From Rickettsiella endosymbiont of Miltochrista miniata (lineage in GTDB: Bacteria; Pseudomonadota; Gammaproteobacteria; Diplorickettsiales; Diplorickettsiaceae), in contig NZ_OZ035017.1 in NCBI RefSeq assembly GCF_964031245.1, positions 1,457,402-1,521,401 on the forward strand: DNA of 64,000 nucleotides. Direction: 5' to 3'. This document shows, piece after piece, positions 37,408 through 46,862 of the stretch; position 1 is the stretch's first letter, and every line of letters begins with the position of its first letter. The notes under the pieces are model-generated. The model saw only the letters and a program-made list of their open reading frames with translations. It had not been told where the DNA came from and searched no databases. Position numbers and translations under genes: made by a program.

Positions 37408-38979
37408 ATGACTATCCCACAAGAACGCATATTAATTCTCGATTTTGGCTCCCAATATACGCCGTTAATCGCGCGACGCATTCGTGAATTGCATGTTTAT
37501 TGCGAAATCCATCCTTTTGATATCTCAGAGGCTGAAATTTTAGCTTTTGCACCAAAAGGAATTATCTTGTCCGGAGGGCCTGAAACCGTTACCTCAAACA
37601 CCACTCCGCGAGCACCAAAAATCGTATTTAACTTAGGTTGTCCGGTTTTAGGGATTTGTTATGGCATGCAAACCATGGCGGAGCAACTTGGCGGCAAAGT
37701 CGTTTCTTGTGCAAACCGAGAATTCGGATATGCTCCAGCTTTAGTAACTATAGAAACTGAACTGCTAACCCATATTCGAGATAATCCAAAAAATGAAAAA
37801 AATGCGTTATTGGATGTCTGGATGAGTCATGGTGATCATGTTGAACAACTCCCTCCTGGCTTTGTTATTATATTAAACACGCCTAACACTCCCATTGCTG
37901 GCATGGCAGATCCAACACGCCATTTTTATGGGTTACAATTTCATCCAGAAGTGACTCATACGCGTCAAGGAAAAAAAATATTGGCTCGTTTTGTGGAAAA
38001 AATTTGCCACTGTCAACCGAGCTGGACAGCACCTAAAATTTTGGAACATGAGATTGCGGAAATAAAAGAGAAGGTAGGCAAAGAAAAGGTTTTACTCGCA
38101 CTTTCAGGTGGTGTCGATTCTACTGTCTTAGCCGCCTTATTACACAAAGCTATTGGCAAACAATTATTATGTGTCTTTGTCAATACCGGCTTACTCCGTA
38201 TCACCGATAAAGATTCTGCTATTCAAGCTTTAGCAGATGATATGCATATCTCAGTTGTAAAAATCGATGCTTCTGAGCGCTTTATAAACGTCTTAAAAGG
38301 AATTACTGATCCCGAAGAGAAACGCAAAGCCATCGGTAATTTATTTGTTGAAATATTCGAAACTGAAGCCAGTAAATACCCAGATATAGCTTGGTTAGCA
38401 CAAGGCACTATCTATTCTGATGTCATTGAATCCGCGGGTACAAGTACTCAAAAAGCCCATGCTATTAAATCTCATCACAATGTAGGCGGCCTTCCAGATA
38501 CGCTTAAACTTAAGTTATTGGAACCCTTACGTGAATTATTTAAGGATGAAGTATGTGAATTGGGCTTAGAATTAGGTTTGCCGCCAGAACTTGTATATAA
38601 ACATCCTTTTCCGGGTCCTGGATTAGCCATACGCGTTTTAGGGGAAGTCAATCAAAAAAATATTAACCTTGTCCGTAAAGCAGATCTTATTTTACAAGAA
38701 GAGTTACGTGCACAAAATTATTACAACAAAATAAGCCAAGCTTTCTGCGTTTTTTTACCGGTAAATTCTGTCGGAGTTATTGGAGATGCTCGTCAATATG
38801 CTCCAATTATTGCGATCCGCGCTATAGAAACCATAGATTTTATGACGGCTCGCTGGGCACATCTGCCTTATCATTTACTTGAGACTGTATCAAATCGAAT
38901 TATTAATGAGGTGGCTGGTATTTCTCGAGTGGTTTATGATATTTCGGGAAAACCTCCTGCAACGATAGAATGGGAATAA
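37408..38979 (+). CDS. guaA: GMP synthase (glutamine-hydrolysing)
   Basis: GuaA amidates XMP to GMP. The class I glutamine amidotransferase domain (1-200) has the nucleophile in GICYGMQ and the His-Glu pair in QFHPEVTH. The ATP-pyrophosphatase domain has [14 protein letters not shown], and the C-terminal dimer domain follows. I chose ATG 37408 (523 aa, [17 protein letters not shown]), which gives the usual length of about 525; a GTG at 37396 is in frame upstream. CGGAG lies before it. The neighbour guaB supplies the substrate. Confidence 0.97.
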   Translation: MTIPQERILILDFGSQYTPLIARRIRELHVYCEIHPFDISEAEILAFAPKGIILSGGPETVTSNTTPRAPKIVFNLGCPVLGICYGMQTMAEQLGGKVVSCANREFGYAPALVTIETELLTHIRDNPKNEKNALLDVWMSHGDHVEQLPPGFVIILNTPNTPIAGMADPTRHFYGLQFHPEVTHTRQGKKILARFVEKICHCQPSWTAPKILEHEIAEIKEKVGKEKVLLALSGGVDSTVLAALLHKAIGKQLLCVFVNTGLLRITDKDSAIQALADDMHISVVKIDASERFINVLKGITDPEEKRKAIGNLFVEIFETEASKYPDIAWLAQGTIYSDVIESAGTSTQKAHAIKSHHNVGGLPDTLKLKLLEPLRELFKDEVCELGLELGLPPELVYKHPFPGPGLAIRVLGEVNQKNINLVRKADLILQEELRAQNYYNKISQAFCVFLPVNSVGVIGDARQYAPIIAIRAIETIDFMTARWAHLPYHLLETVSNRIINEVAGISRVVYDISGKPPATIEWE

Positions 38980-39088
38980 GTAGCAACACAGACAAAAAAT
39001 CCAAGGGCGAAAAGTATATTTTTGACTTTAACGGATCTGTTCAATAGACTTCATCTACTCATACTTCATGAAAGTAGCGATTTAAATT

Positions 39089-40165
39089 ATGCTACAACTT
39101 GTTAAAAACTGGTTTGCCCGATATTTTCTCGACCCAGAATTGGCTATTTTATGGCTATTCCTGTTGTTTATTATTATTGTTTTCGCCTCCTTGGGGAAAA
39201 TTTTAGCTCCTGTATTTGTCAGTGTTGTAATGGCCTATTTGTTACAATGGCCCATTAGCTCCTTAAAAAAACTTGGTTTACCTCGAATTGCGGCTGTTTT
39301 GGGTGTTTATATCAGTTTTGTAGGCTTGGTTATCCTGGGGATTGTGGGTTTATTGCCGTTGCTATTTCGCCAATTAAGTAATTTAATAGCTGAACTCCCG
39401 GCTATGACTGCAAAAGGCCAAGCACTACTCTTATATCTCCCCACTCGTTACCCAGGTTATACTTCGGCCAGTCAAATTCAAGAGTGGATTACTCAGTTTA
39501 AAGCTGAATTAACACATTCTGGACAAGGAATATTATCTGCTTCATTAGGCTACATTCCCAATGTCATTGCATTTGCCATTTACTTCGTATTAGTCCCATT
39601 GTTAGTTTATTTTTTCTTATTGGATGAAAAAAAAATAATCACCTGGCTGATTCAATATTTACCTGAAAAACGTCGATTAATTTCTCAGGTCTGGACAGAA
39701 GTTCTTGCACAAACAGGTAATTATGTAAGAGGAAAAGCTTTAGAGATGTTGATAGTCTGGATAATTACTTATCTAGCTTTCGCAATACTTGGTCTTCAAT
39801 ACGCTATATTACTCAGCGTATTAGTTGGGATTTCGGTAATCATCCCTTATATAGGGGCTGTCATGGTAACTATTCCCGTTCTTATTATCGGATTTTTGGA
39901 ATGGGGATGGACTGCGCATTTTGGATATCTGGTTGCAGTTTATGCTTTAATTATCACGTTAGATGCCAATGTGTTAGTACCTTTCTTATTTTCTGAAGCA
40001 GTTGATTTACATCCGGTAACTATTATTATCGCAGTACTTATATTCGGAGGTTTACTAGGATTCTGGGGGGTGTTTTTTGCTATCCCTCTAGCTAGCGTGG
40101 TAAAAGCTATTCTTAATGCTATTTCTTACAAAAAGATAGCTGTGCATAAAAATAAATTATGCTAA
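39089..40165 (+). CDS. AI-2E family (PerM/YdiK-like) permease
   Basis: The 358-aa protein has about eight hydrophobic segments. The family pattern is a pair of N-terminal helices (WLFLLFIIIVFASLGKILAPVFVSVVMAYLLQ), a soluble middle region (about 95-150) and a C-terminal helix bundle (PYIGAVMVTIPVLIIG). Members are named after TqsA of E. coli, but substrates are mostly unknown, and some act as Na+/H+ antiporters. Convergent with bcp with a 5-bp gap. Confidence 0.85.
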   Translation: MLQLVKNWFARYFLDPELAILWLFLLFIIIVFASLGKILAPVFVSVVMAYLLQWPISSLKKLGLPRIAAVLGVYISFVGLVILGIVGLLPLLFRQLSNLIAELPAMTAKGQALLLYLPTRYPGYTSASQIQEWITQFKAELTHSGQGILSASLGYIPNVIAFAIYFVLVPLLVYFFLLDEKKIITWLIQYLPEKRRLISQVWTEVLAQTGNYVRGKALEMLIVWIITYLAFAILGLQYAILLSVLVGISVIIPYIGAVMVTIPVLIIGFLEWGWTAHFGYLVAVYALIITLDANVLVPFLFSEAVDLHPVTIIIAVLIFGGLLGFWGVFFAIPLASVVKAILNAISYKKIAVHKNKLC

Positions 40166-40170
40166 TGGTC

Positions 40171-40635
40171 TCAACTTAATTCGCCAATCGCTTGTAAAAC
40201 TGCTTCAACATGACCGAGCACTTTTACCTTTCTCCATTCCCGTCGCAAAATACCTTGTTTATCAATCAAAAAAGTGCTTCTTTCTATTCCGTAAGATTTT
40301 CGGCCGTACATAATTTTTTCTTTTAATACTTCATATAACTTAGATACTTTTTCTTCGGCATCAGATAATAACTCAAAAGGAAATTGCTGCTCTGATTTGA
40401 ATTTTTCATGTAACTTCAGGCTATCACGGGATACTCCTAAAATTATTGTATTTAGGGAAGCGAATTTTTTATAATTTTCTGCGAAATCTTTTCCTTCCTG
40501 CGTACAGCCCGACGTGCAATCTTTAGGATAAAAATACAAAACAATATTTTTACCAATTAAATCCTTTAAACTTACAATTTTACTGCTAGTAGCAGGCAAA
40601 CTAAAATTTGGTGCAGGTTTATTTATTGCTAACAT
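40171..40635 (-). CDS. bcp: Thioredoxin-dependent peroxiredoxin (Bcp/PrxQ)
   Basis: Bcp reduces hydroperoxides. The 154-aa thioredoxin-fold protein has the peroxidatic region FYPKDCTSGCTQEGKDF, in which the Cys of TSGCT is the peroxidatic residue (family PGCT). A nearby Cys (KDC) precedes it. The final blocks YGRKSYGIERSTFLIDKQG are typical. It lies downstream of the gcvR-like gene with 31 bp between, as in other gammaproteobacteria. Confidence 0.93.
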   Translation of the reverse strand: MLAINKPAPNFSLPATSSKIVSLKDLIGKNIVLYFYPKDCTSGCTQEGKDFAENYKKFASLNTIILGVSRDSLKLHEKFKSEQQFPFELLSDAEEKVSKLYEVLKEKIMYGRKSYGIERSTFLIDKQGILRREWRKVKVLGHVEAVLQAIGELS

Positions 40636-40666
40636 ATTAACTAATAATATTTAAAGAAAAACAGAT

Positions 40667-41182
40667 CTAATTTTTCTGGGGCTCCATAGCCACATCAAAA
40701 TTGTTTTCATCACAAAACACAATAAAATGTTCGCGAAAATCAGCTACTAAATGATGTGCTGGAAAACCAAATGACAAAGATATACCAAGCATTGCTGCCT
40801 CTGTTATTGGAGCTTTATATGATTCTATATGAAGGTTGTAAAGTGTTACTTCCTGCTCAGATAAAAACTGAGTAATCTTAGCTAAAACATCAGGTATATC
40901 AGGTGCCACAATATAAGAGGAGTAAGGAAAACTATCGGGTTGTGCACCTCTAAATTGCGTACGTGCAACCAAAACTTGGCCTTCATATTTTTTTATGAGC
41001 GTTTCAAATTTAGCTATGGTATTCCAGGCGCCACCAATCAATAAGGTCATCGTGACATGTATTGCGGTGGTATTTACACGCGCATCAACAATATGGCAAC
41101 CGCTGTGAGCAACCAATCGAAATACTTGATCAGTAAGCTGATTTTCATTAAGGCCTAGGACAATAACAACCAGGTTTTCCAT
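40667..41182 (-). CDS. gcvR: GcvR-like two-ACT-domain regulator
   Basis: The 171-aa protein consists of two ACT-like domains (about 1-85 and 88-168) without a DNA-binding motif. GcvR of E. coli binds glycine and inhibits GcvA. MENLVVIVLGLNENQLTDQVFRL and PDIPDVLAKITQFLSEQEV are the family signature helices. The gcvR-bcp pair is conserved in gammaproteobacteria. The target is not visible here. Confidence 0.75.
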   Translation of the reverse strand: MENLVVIVLGLNENQLTDQVFRLVAHSGCHIVDARVNTTAIHVTMTLLIGGAWNTIAKFETLIKKYEGQVLVARTQFRGAQPDSFPYSSYIVAPDIPDVLAKITQFLSEQEVTLYNLHIESYKAPITEAAMLGISLSFGFPAHHLVADFREHFIVFCDENNFDVAMEPQKN

Positions 41183-41377
41183 AAATATTAATCATGTTTT
41201 TCTAACGAGCCGGTAGTCTATTCTTTTTTAAGGAGGTTGTCACTAGGGGGATCCGGTAGGCCAAATATAGCTTAGGTGAGCTTCCTTATTAGATTCCAGC
41301 TTCTGTGAACTATACTATTCGCATCTCTAAAAATCCTAATCCGTATCGAGCTCAAGATTCTTGAGAAAATTTAAAAT

Positions 41378-41787
41378 TGGTGGAGGCGGTGGGAATCGAA
41401 CCCACGTCCGCCAGTCCGCTGCCTTTGGCACTACATGTTTAGTACAATCTTTAAATTTTATCGATCCATCTCCGATTGACAGGGAATTGACCGACGATTC
41501 TGTTTGGTTTTAATAGTTTTCGCCTCAGAAGGGGCTAGACTACGAGCTTGTCAGTTATGACCACTACCTCCACATACAAGCCTATGGAGTTCATGGCGCC
41601 GGCTGCTGTTTAGGCAGCGCCAACGTTACAAAATTAACTACCGATTAGGCAGCAATAGCAACGTCTTTTTCAGCGAAATAGTTGTCATTTTCTGCAACTA
41701 TAGGTTTGCAACATGATTAACGAGGCAAAGTTGCGTCCTCGACATGCACCTCAGGGTTTGTAACCGGCGTCGAAGCCGATCGCCCCC
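41378..41787 (-). ncRNA. ssrA: Transfer-messenger RNA (tmRNA)
   Basis: The 5' end GGGGGCGATCGGCTTCGACG and 3' end GGTTCGATTCCCACCGCCTCC with CCA form the tRNA-like domain. The tag frame begins at the resume codon GCA (41695) after TAGTT and reads A-E-N-D-N-Y-F-A-E-K-D-V-A-I-A-A, followed by TAA (41645-41647). This is 16 residues, longer than the 10 of E. coli, and ends in the protease-recognition pattern AIAA. smpB is directly upstream on the same strand. Confidence 0.96.
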
Positions 41788-41795
41788 AAGCGCTT

Positions 41796-41801
41796 ATTAT
41801 A
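41796..41801 (-). promoter_or_regulatory. -10 box of ssrA
   Basis: A perfect TATAAT on the minus strand lies 8 bp upstream of the mature tmRNA 5' end. A weak -35 candidate (CTGAAA) is about 17 bp before it. This indicates a promoter of its own besides read-through from smpB. Confidence 0.6.
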
Positions 41802-41872
41802 CCTCATTTATAAGGCTCTTTCAGATAAGCTTTGCAAAACACGGCTCAATATTTTAAATGTAGGTATAATTC

Positions 41873-42349
41873 CTACCTGATATAGCGTCCTAAACGCATT
41901 TTTTCACGTTGCCAATCCTTTTCCTTAATACTAGCCCGCTTGTCATGTTCCTGTTTACCCTTGGCTAAACCGACTTCTAACTTGACCCGATTCTTTTTCC
42001 AATAAAGTTTTAATGCGATTAGGGTATAGCCTTTACGCATAATGCTCCCAGCAAATTTACTCAGTTCTCGCTCATTGAGTAAGAGCTTACGTGTACGAGT
42101 TGGATCCGGACGGCTATGATTGGTAGACACTGTTGTTAGAGGCGTAATATGACAACCTAAAAGCCAAGCCTCGCCATTTTTTAGCACGACATAGCTCTCG
42201 GTTAACTGAGCCCGCCCACTACGAAGACTTTTGACTTCCCAACCCTGCAAAACCAAACCAGCCTCAATAGATTGTTCAATAAAATAATCATGGCGAGCGC
42301 GTCTATTTAAGGCAATAGTTGTGTCTTGCAATGCTTTCTTAGAATTCAT
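41873..42349 (-). CDS. smpB: tmRNA-binding protein SmpB
   Basis: SmpB binds tmRNA and carries it to stalled ribosomes. The 158-aa protein has [26 protein letters not shown], the conserved ESYV and GCHI blocks and RKLLLNERE. The basic C-terminal tail (GKQEHDKR, then KMRLGRYIR) enters the decoding centre. It is followed on the same strand by ssrA and is divergent from ratA. Confidence 0.97.
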   Translation of the reverse strand: MNSKKALQDTTIALNRRARHDYFIEQSIEAGLVLQGWEVKSLRSGRAQLTESYVVLKNGEAWLLGCHITPLTTVSTNHSRPDPTRTRKLLLNERELSKFAGSIMRKGYTLIALKLYWKKNRVKLEVGLAKGKQEHDKRASIKEKDWQREKMRLGRYIR

Positions 42350-42430
42350 CGGATATACTCAAACCTGTTTTAGCAATCATAGGTCCAAGCATAGCAAACA
42401 TATTAACGAGAGTCGCCCTGAACCATAATT

Positions 42431-42883
42431 ATGCCATTTATTCAACATTCTTTAGAAGTGCCTTACAATGTGTCTGAGATGTACAGACTGGTCAATCATA
42501 TTGAAAAATATAGTGAATTTCTTCCTTGGTGTACCGAAAGTAAAGTCATCAGTCAAGATGAAGATAGTATACAAGCTTGTCTTACATTGACCGGAGGAGG
42601 ACTGTCTAAAAGTTTTACCACATCAAACCGTCTGCAGAAAGACAAGTTAATTGAAATTAGCCTTATCAATGGCCCATTTAAACATTTAGAAGGCTATTGG
42701 TCTTTTGAAACTACGCCACGCGGATCCAGAATCAATTTAAATTTGGAATTTGCATTTTCTACGCGTTTGCTAGCACTTGCTTTTTCTCCTGTTTTTGAGA
42801 GAGTAGCAAATACGCTAGTACAAGCTTTTTCTGACCGTGCTAAACAAATCTATGGGGAACGCAAGTTTGAAAACAACAAATAG
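42431..42883 (+). CDS. ratA: RatA-like START/polyketide-cyclase-fold protein
   Basis: RatA-family proteins have a hot-dog-like SRPBCC fold; E. coli RatA was described as inhibiting 70S association, and the family also includes coenzyme Q-binding COQ10 homologues. The 150-aa protein has the start VPYNVSEMYRLVNHIEKYSEFLPWC, which is the family signature. The smpB-divergent location followed by rnfH is the standard gammaproteobacterial order. Either role (ubiquinone chaperone or ribosome factor) fits. Confidence 0.92.
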   Translation: MPFIQHSLEVPYNVSEMYRLVNHIEKYSEFLPWCTESKVISQDEDSIQACLTLTGGGLSKSFTTSNRLQKDKLIEISLINGPFKHLEGYWSFETTPRGSRINLNLEFAFSTRLLALAFSPVFERVANTLVQAFSDRAKQIYGERKFENNK

Positions 42884-43169
42884 GCCTTTTTTTCAAGTTG
42901 AAGTGGTATTTGCTGATCAGCATCAACAAAAAATCTTAAAAGTCTCTATCCCTCCTACTAGCAGCATCACAGCTGCCATAAACCTTTCGGGCATTTTATT
43001 AGATTTCCCAGGCATCGATCTAAGCGAGAATAAAGTGGGAATTTTTGGGAAATTATGTAATTTGGATGCCCAAGTAAAACCAGGAGATAGAATAGAAATT
43101 TATCAGCCACTTCTAATAGATCCTAAAAAAATTAGAATAAATCGCGCTAAAAAACAAAAAGCTTCTTAA
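42852..43169 (+). CDS. rnfH: RnfH (RatB) family ubiquitin-like protein
   Basis: This small protein of about 105 aa has a beta-grasp fold; its function is unknown. The pattern FFQVEVVFADQHQQKILKVSIP followed by GIDLSENKVGIFGKLC and GDRIEIYQPLLIDPKKIR is typical. It overlaps ratA by 32 bp if the start is ATG 42852; ATG 42837 is also possible. Tail is basic. Confidence 0.85.
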   Translation: MGNASLKTTNRPFFQVEVVFADQHQQKILKVSIPPTSSITAAINLSGILLDFPGIDLSENKVGIFGKLCNLDAQVKPGDRIEIYQPLLIDPKKIRINRAKKQKAS

Positions 43170-43209
43170 TGTCTTTCTAAATGTTTTGCTAAAGCATTAT
43201 AAAAATATA

Positions 43210-43515
43210 TTAATTAAGCGCTGATTTTTCAATGTCTTGTAAGCGCCCGTTGGAAAAAATAAGCGTAACGCGTCTTTGAATAGGCTCTCCATGACCTGGC
43301 TGAAGGAAATAAACATAATCTTGACGATCGGGTTGAAAAGGAGATTGCAATACGCAACTACCTAATAGATAACGAACTTGCTCCTTACTCATGCCGAGTT
43401 CTAACTGGTCTATGGTAGACTGCTGCAGTATATTACCTTGCTGGATATCCGGTCGATAAACAAGATGACAACCCGAAATCAGTAATGTTAAAAACAGTAC
43501 AAGCAACTTTTTCAT
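43210..43515 (-). CDS. bamE: Outer membrane protein assembly factor BamE (lipoprotein)
   Basis: BamE stabilises the BamA-BamD contact. The 101-aa lipoprotein has a signal peptide ending in the lipobox ISGC (Cys16), then the conserved YRPDIQQGNILQQSTIDQLELGMSKEQVRYLLG. YVYFLQPG and VTLIFSNGRL close the domain. The gene is divergent from fur and convergent with rnfH. With bamB, it is the second BAM lipoprotein in the window. Confidence 0.95.
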   Translation of the reverse strand: MKKLLVLFLTLLISGCHLVYRPDIQQGNILQQSTIDQLELGMSKEQVRYLLGSCVLQSPFQPDRQDYVYFLQPGHGEPIQRRVTLIFSNGRLQDIEKSALN

Positions 43516-43636
43516 AAATAAAAATAAACCCTAACCACGATTTCTACAAAATATTTAAAAAAAATAAGAAAAAAATTTAATTAACTTAAAAATCACCCAA
43601 TATTAATTACTAACCGAGGAGTTTAGAGATAAACTA

Positions 43637-44071
43637 ATGGATAATCAACAACTACGCCAAGCGGGCTTAAAAGTAACCGCCCCTAGATTAAAAATACTTG
43701 AATTACTAGAACAAGCTAAAACACGTCATTTAAGTGCTGAAGATATCTATAAAACCTTATTGGAAACCGGTGAAGACATAGGCTTGGCCACAGTCTATCG
43801 AGTATTAACTCAATTTGAAAGCGCAGGTTTGGTTAAGCGTCAAAACTTTGAAGATGCCTATTCGGTGTTTGAGCTGAATCAGGGTCCTCATCACGATCAT
43901 TTAGTCTGTATCAAATGCGGAAAAGTTGACGAATTTGTTGATAAAATCATCGAACAACGTCAAAAGATTGTCGCAAAACAAGCTAATTACCAAATGACAG
44001 ACCATAGTCTAATTATTTATGGAGTTTGTAATAAATGTTCTAAAAAACAAAAGCTTAAATTAAATAAATAA
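43637..44071 (+). CDS. fur: Ferric uptake regulator
   Basis: Fur is an Fe(II)-dependent repressor. The 144-aa protein has the winged helix LKVTAPRLKILELLEQAKTRHLSAEDIYKTL and the metal motif HHDHLVCIKCGKVDEF with a further CXXC (CNKC) at the C-terminus. It is the likely controller of the siderophore genes at 15.7-18.8 kb. No strong ribosome-binding site is seen; GAGG lies about 17 bp upstream. Confidence 0.97.
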   Translation: MDNQQLRQAGLKVTAPRLKILELLEQAKTRHLSAEDIYKTLLETGEDIGLATVYRVLTQFESAGLVKRQNFEDAYSVFELNQGPHHDHLVCIKCGKVDEFVDKIIEQRQKIVAKQANYQMTDHSLIIYGVCNKCSKKQKLKLNK

Positions 44072-44092
44072 TTTGAAGTAAGTTGAATCGAG

Positions 44093-45523
44093 CTAATCTA
44101 CTTCTAAAATCTTTAGCGTATTTGTCCCGCCGGTAGTTTTTAATAAATCTCCATAGGTAATTAGAACTTGTTCTCCTTTTCGTAAAACCTCATGTTTCTT
44201 CAACTCTTTAATTGCTAAATGACCTATATTTTCTTTATGCATTTTATCTATATTAAAATATAAGGGATATACACCCCGATACAAAGCTAATCGACGTGTT
44301 GTTTGTAAGCTATGTGCTAAACCGTAGATAGGTATTCCTGAACGAATCCGTGACATCCATAAAGGGGTCGCGCCGGACTCAGTTAAGGCAATGATAGCCT
44401 TGATATCATAATGATTAGCTGTGTACATAGCGGCCATCGCAATGGCTTCATCAGGACGGTAGAATTGACATTCTACACGATGCCGAGATATGCGCATTGT
44501 AGCTTGCTTTTCTGCACCTAAACAAATACGCGCCATAGCCGTTACTACTAAAGCAGGATGATCTCCCGTAGCAGTTTCCGCAGATAGCATAACGGCATCG
44601 GTACCGTCTAAGACAGCATTCGCAACATCAAAAACTTCTGCACGAGTGGGAATAGCATTATGAATCATCGATTCCATCATCTGTGTCGCAGTAATCACTG
44701 CTTTATCTAGAGATCGTGCCCGCTGGATAATATGCTTTTGCACGGCCGGTAATTCAGCATCACCAATTTCAACACCCAAATCACCACGAGCCACCATCAC
44801 TGCATCAGAAGCTCGAATAATTTCATCAATAACAGGAATAGCATCGCTACGTTCTATTTTTGCAATCAAACCCGCATGCCCTTTTGCCTTCTTTAATAAA
44901 GTTCGAGCTAGATTCATATCCGCGGCACTGCGAGGAAAAGAAATCGCAATATAATCAGCACTTAATTTCACGGCTATTTTTAAATCTTTTTTATCCTTGT
45001 CAGTTAACGCTACGGCAGAAAGCCCTCCTCCTTTTCGATTAATCCCTTTATTATTAGATAGTTCTCCACCTACTTCTACTAGACAAAATATTTTATTTTT
45101 CTGTATTTTTTGGACTTTCAGCACTAAACGTCCATCATCAAGCAACAACAGATCTCCACGATGGACATCTCGTGGTAATTCTTTATAATCAATACCCACT
45201 GATGATTCATCACCTTCATCTTTATCTAGGTCAGCATCTAAAATAAATAAAGCATCTTTTTTTAAAAAGCTAGAACCTGTTTTAAAGCGTGCAATACGAA
45301 TTTTTGGTCCTTGTAGATCCGCCATAATGGCAATTTCTCGACCCGCAGCTTTTGCACATTCGCGAACATAATTCGCTCGTTTAATATGGTCTTCTGCTGT
45401 ACCGTGTGAGAAATTCAATCGAACTACATCTAAACCTGCGGCTATCATAGCCTGTAATACACCTGCTTTATCGGTGGCAGGACCTAAGGTGGCTACGATC
45501 TTAGTGCGTTTAAATCGTTTCAT
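44093..45523 (-). CDS. pyk: Pyruvate kinase
   Basis: This glycolytic enzyme converts phosphoenolpyruvate and ADP to pyruvate and ATP. The 476-aa protein has the N-terminal KIVATLGPATDKAGVLQAMIAAGLDVVRLNFSHG, the active-site block GLIAKIERSDAIPVIDEII, and MVARGDLGVEIG. The C-terminal domain ends at TLKILEVD. It is the partner of pgk, 2 bp downstream, so lower glycolysis genes are in an operon. Confidence 0.97.
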   Translation of the reverse strand: MKRFKRTKIVATLGPATDKAGVLQAMIAAGLDVVRLNFSHGTAEDHIKRANYVRECAKAAGREIAIMADLQGPKIRIARFKTGSSFLKKDALFILDADLDKDEGDESSVGIDYKELPRDVHRGDLLLLDDGRLVLKVQKIQKNKIFCLVEVGGELSNNKGINRKGGGLSAVALTDKDKKDLKIAVKLSADYIAISFPRSAADMNLARTLLKKAKGHAGLIAKIERSDAIPVIDEIIRASDAVMVARGDLGVEIGDAELPAVQKHIIQRARSLDKAVITATQMMESMIHNAIPTRAEVFDVANAVLDGTDAVMLSAETATGDHPALVVTAMARICLGAEKQATMRISRHRVECQFYRPDEAIAMAAMYTANHYDIKAIIALTESGATPLWMSRIRSGIPIYGLAHSLQTTRRLALYRGVYPLYFNIDKMHKENIGHLAIKELKKHEVLRKGEQVLITYGDLLKTTGGTNTLKILEVD

Positions 45524-45525
45524 CC

Positions 45526-46707
45526 CTAACTTTCCCTTATGTGTTCTTGTAATACAGCCAAAGCAGGTAAAGTTTTTCCCTGTATAAATTCAAGAAAAGC
45601 TCCTCCCCCCGTAGATATATAGGAAATTTTATCTGCAATACCATATTTTTCGATGGCCGCTAAAGTATCGCCACCCCCAGCAATGGAAAAGGCTGAGCTG
45701 TTGGCAATGGCATCACTCAAAGCACGGGTTCCTTGTTCAAAAGGGAGCATTTCGAAAACTCCAAGAGGGCCATTCCATAAAATAGTTGCTGCCCGTTGTA
45801 CATACTCGGCATAGCGTTTAATTGACTCTGGTCCAACATCTAAAATCATTTCATCGTTTCTTATTTCAGTTAACTTTCTAACCGAGGGCTTAGCCGTATC
45901 AGAGAATTCCGTAGCCACAATAACATCTGTAGGCAACACAACCTCAACCTTAAGTTGTTTAGATAATTCTAAAAGTTTTTTTGCCTCTTTAACGAGATCA
46001 CTTTCATATAAAGATCGGCCAACCGAATATCCTTGTGTGACTAAAAAAGTATTGGCAATTCCTCCCCCAAGCATCAAGAAATCAACCTTATTAAGCAAAG
46101 AAGATAACAGCATTAATTTAGTAGAAACCTTCGCGCCGCCGACTATAGCTAACAAAGGTCTAGCTGGATTTTCCAATGCTGAGGTCAACGCTTTTAACTC
46201 TGAGGTCAACAATAAACCTGCGCAAACTTTTGATGAAAATTGCGCCACTCCCACAGTGGATGCTTCACTGCGATGCGCTGTAGCAAATGCATCCATAACA
46301 AAAATATCAGCTAATTTTGCAATTTTTTTAGCTAAACTAGGATCGTTTTCCTTTTCTCCTGTTTGAAATCTAACATTTTCACACAGCACGACTTCATTCG
46401 GTGAAATCTCAAATCCATCCAACCAATCGGTGACAAATTTTACTGGATGACCTAATAACTCTTGTAATCGTGTGGCGATCGGCGCTAAAGAAAGTTCAGG
46501 AGTAACATAACCTTCTGCTGGTCTATCTAGATGAGAGAGTAAAATAACCGCCGCACCTTTTTTTAATGCATATTGTATGGTGGGTAATGCTGCTTTGATA
46601 CGTGCATCACTGGTAATTATGCCCTTATCTAAAGGCACATTAAAATCTTCCCTAATGAGAACACGTTTGTTTTTTAAGTCTAAATCTTCTAGACGAATTA
46701 AATACAT
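45526..46707 (-). CDS. pgk: Phosphoglycerate kinase
   Basis: Pgk transfers phosphate from 1,3-bisphosphoglycerate to ADP. The 393-aa protein has [23 protein letters not shown] at the N-terminus, [27 protein letters not shown] and [15 protein letters not shown] with the hinge and nucleotide-binding residues. gap and tkt, which often precede it, are not here. pyk follows. Confidence 0.97.
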   Translation of the reverse strand: MYLIRLEDLDLKNKRVLIREDFNVPLDKGIITSDARIKAALPTIQYALKKGAAVILLSHLDRPAEGYVTPELSLAPIATRLQELLGHPVKFVTDWLDGFEISPNEVVLCENVRFQTGEKENDPSLAKKIAKLADIFVMDAFATAHRSEASTVGVAQFSSKVCAGLLLTSELKALTSALENPARPLLAIVGGAKVSTKLMLLSSLLNKVDFLMLGGGIANTFLVTQGYSVGRSLYESDLVKEAKKLLELSKQLKVEVVLPTDVIVATEFSDTAKPSVRKLTEIRNDEMILDVGPESIKRYAEYVQRAATILWNGPLGVFEMLPFEQGTRALSDAIANSSAFSIAGGGDTLAAIEKYGIADKISYISTGGGAFLEFIQGKTLPALAVLQEHIRES

Positions 46708-46862
46708 AAAATTATATGAATATAAAGTGTAGTGGCGATGAAGGATGATAAAAACTAAAATATCGAATAAGTAGCTATTAAGTTATAATTCACCACGCCG
46801 TCACCCACTCAAAAAGAACTTAATGAAAGTGAATTCCTTTAATTTTAGATATCAGAAAAAAT

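Noticed and set aside
41351..41365. Perfect palindrome CTCAAG-ATT-CTTGAG as tmRNA terminator
   Set aside because: No T-run follows it on the minus strand; the A-rich side is upstream of it in that orientation.
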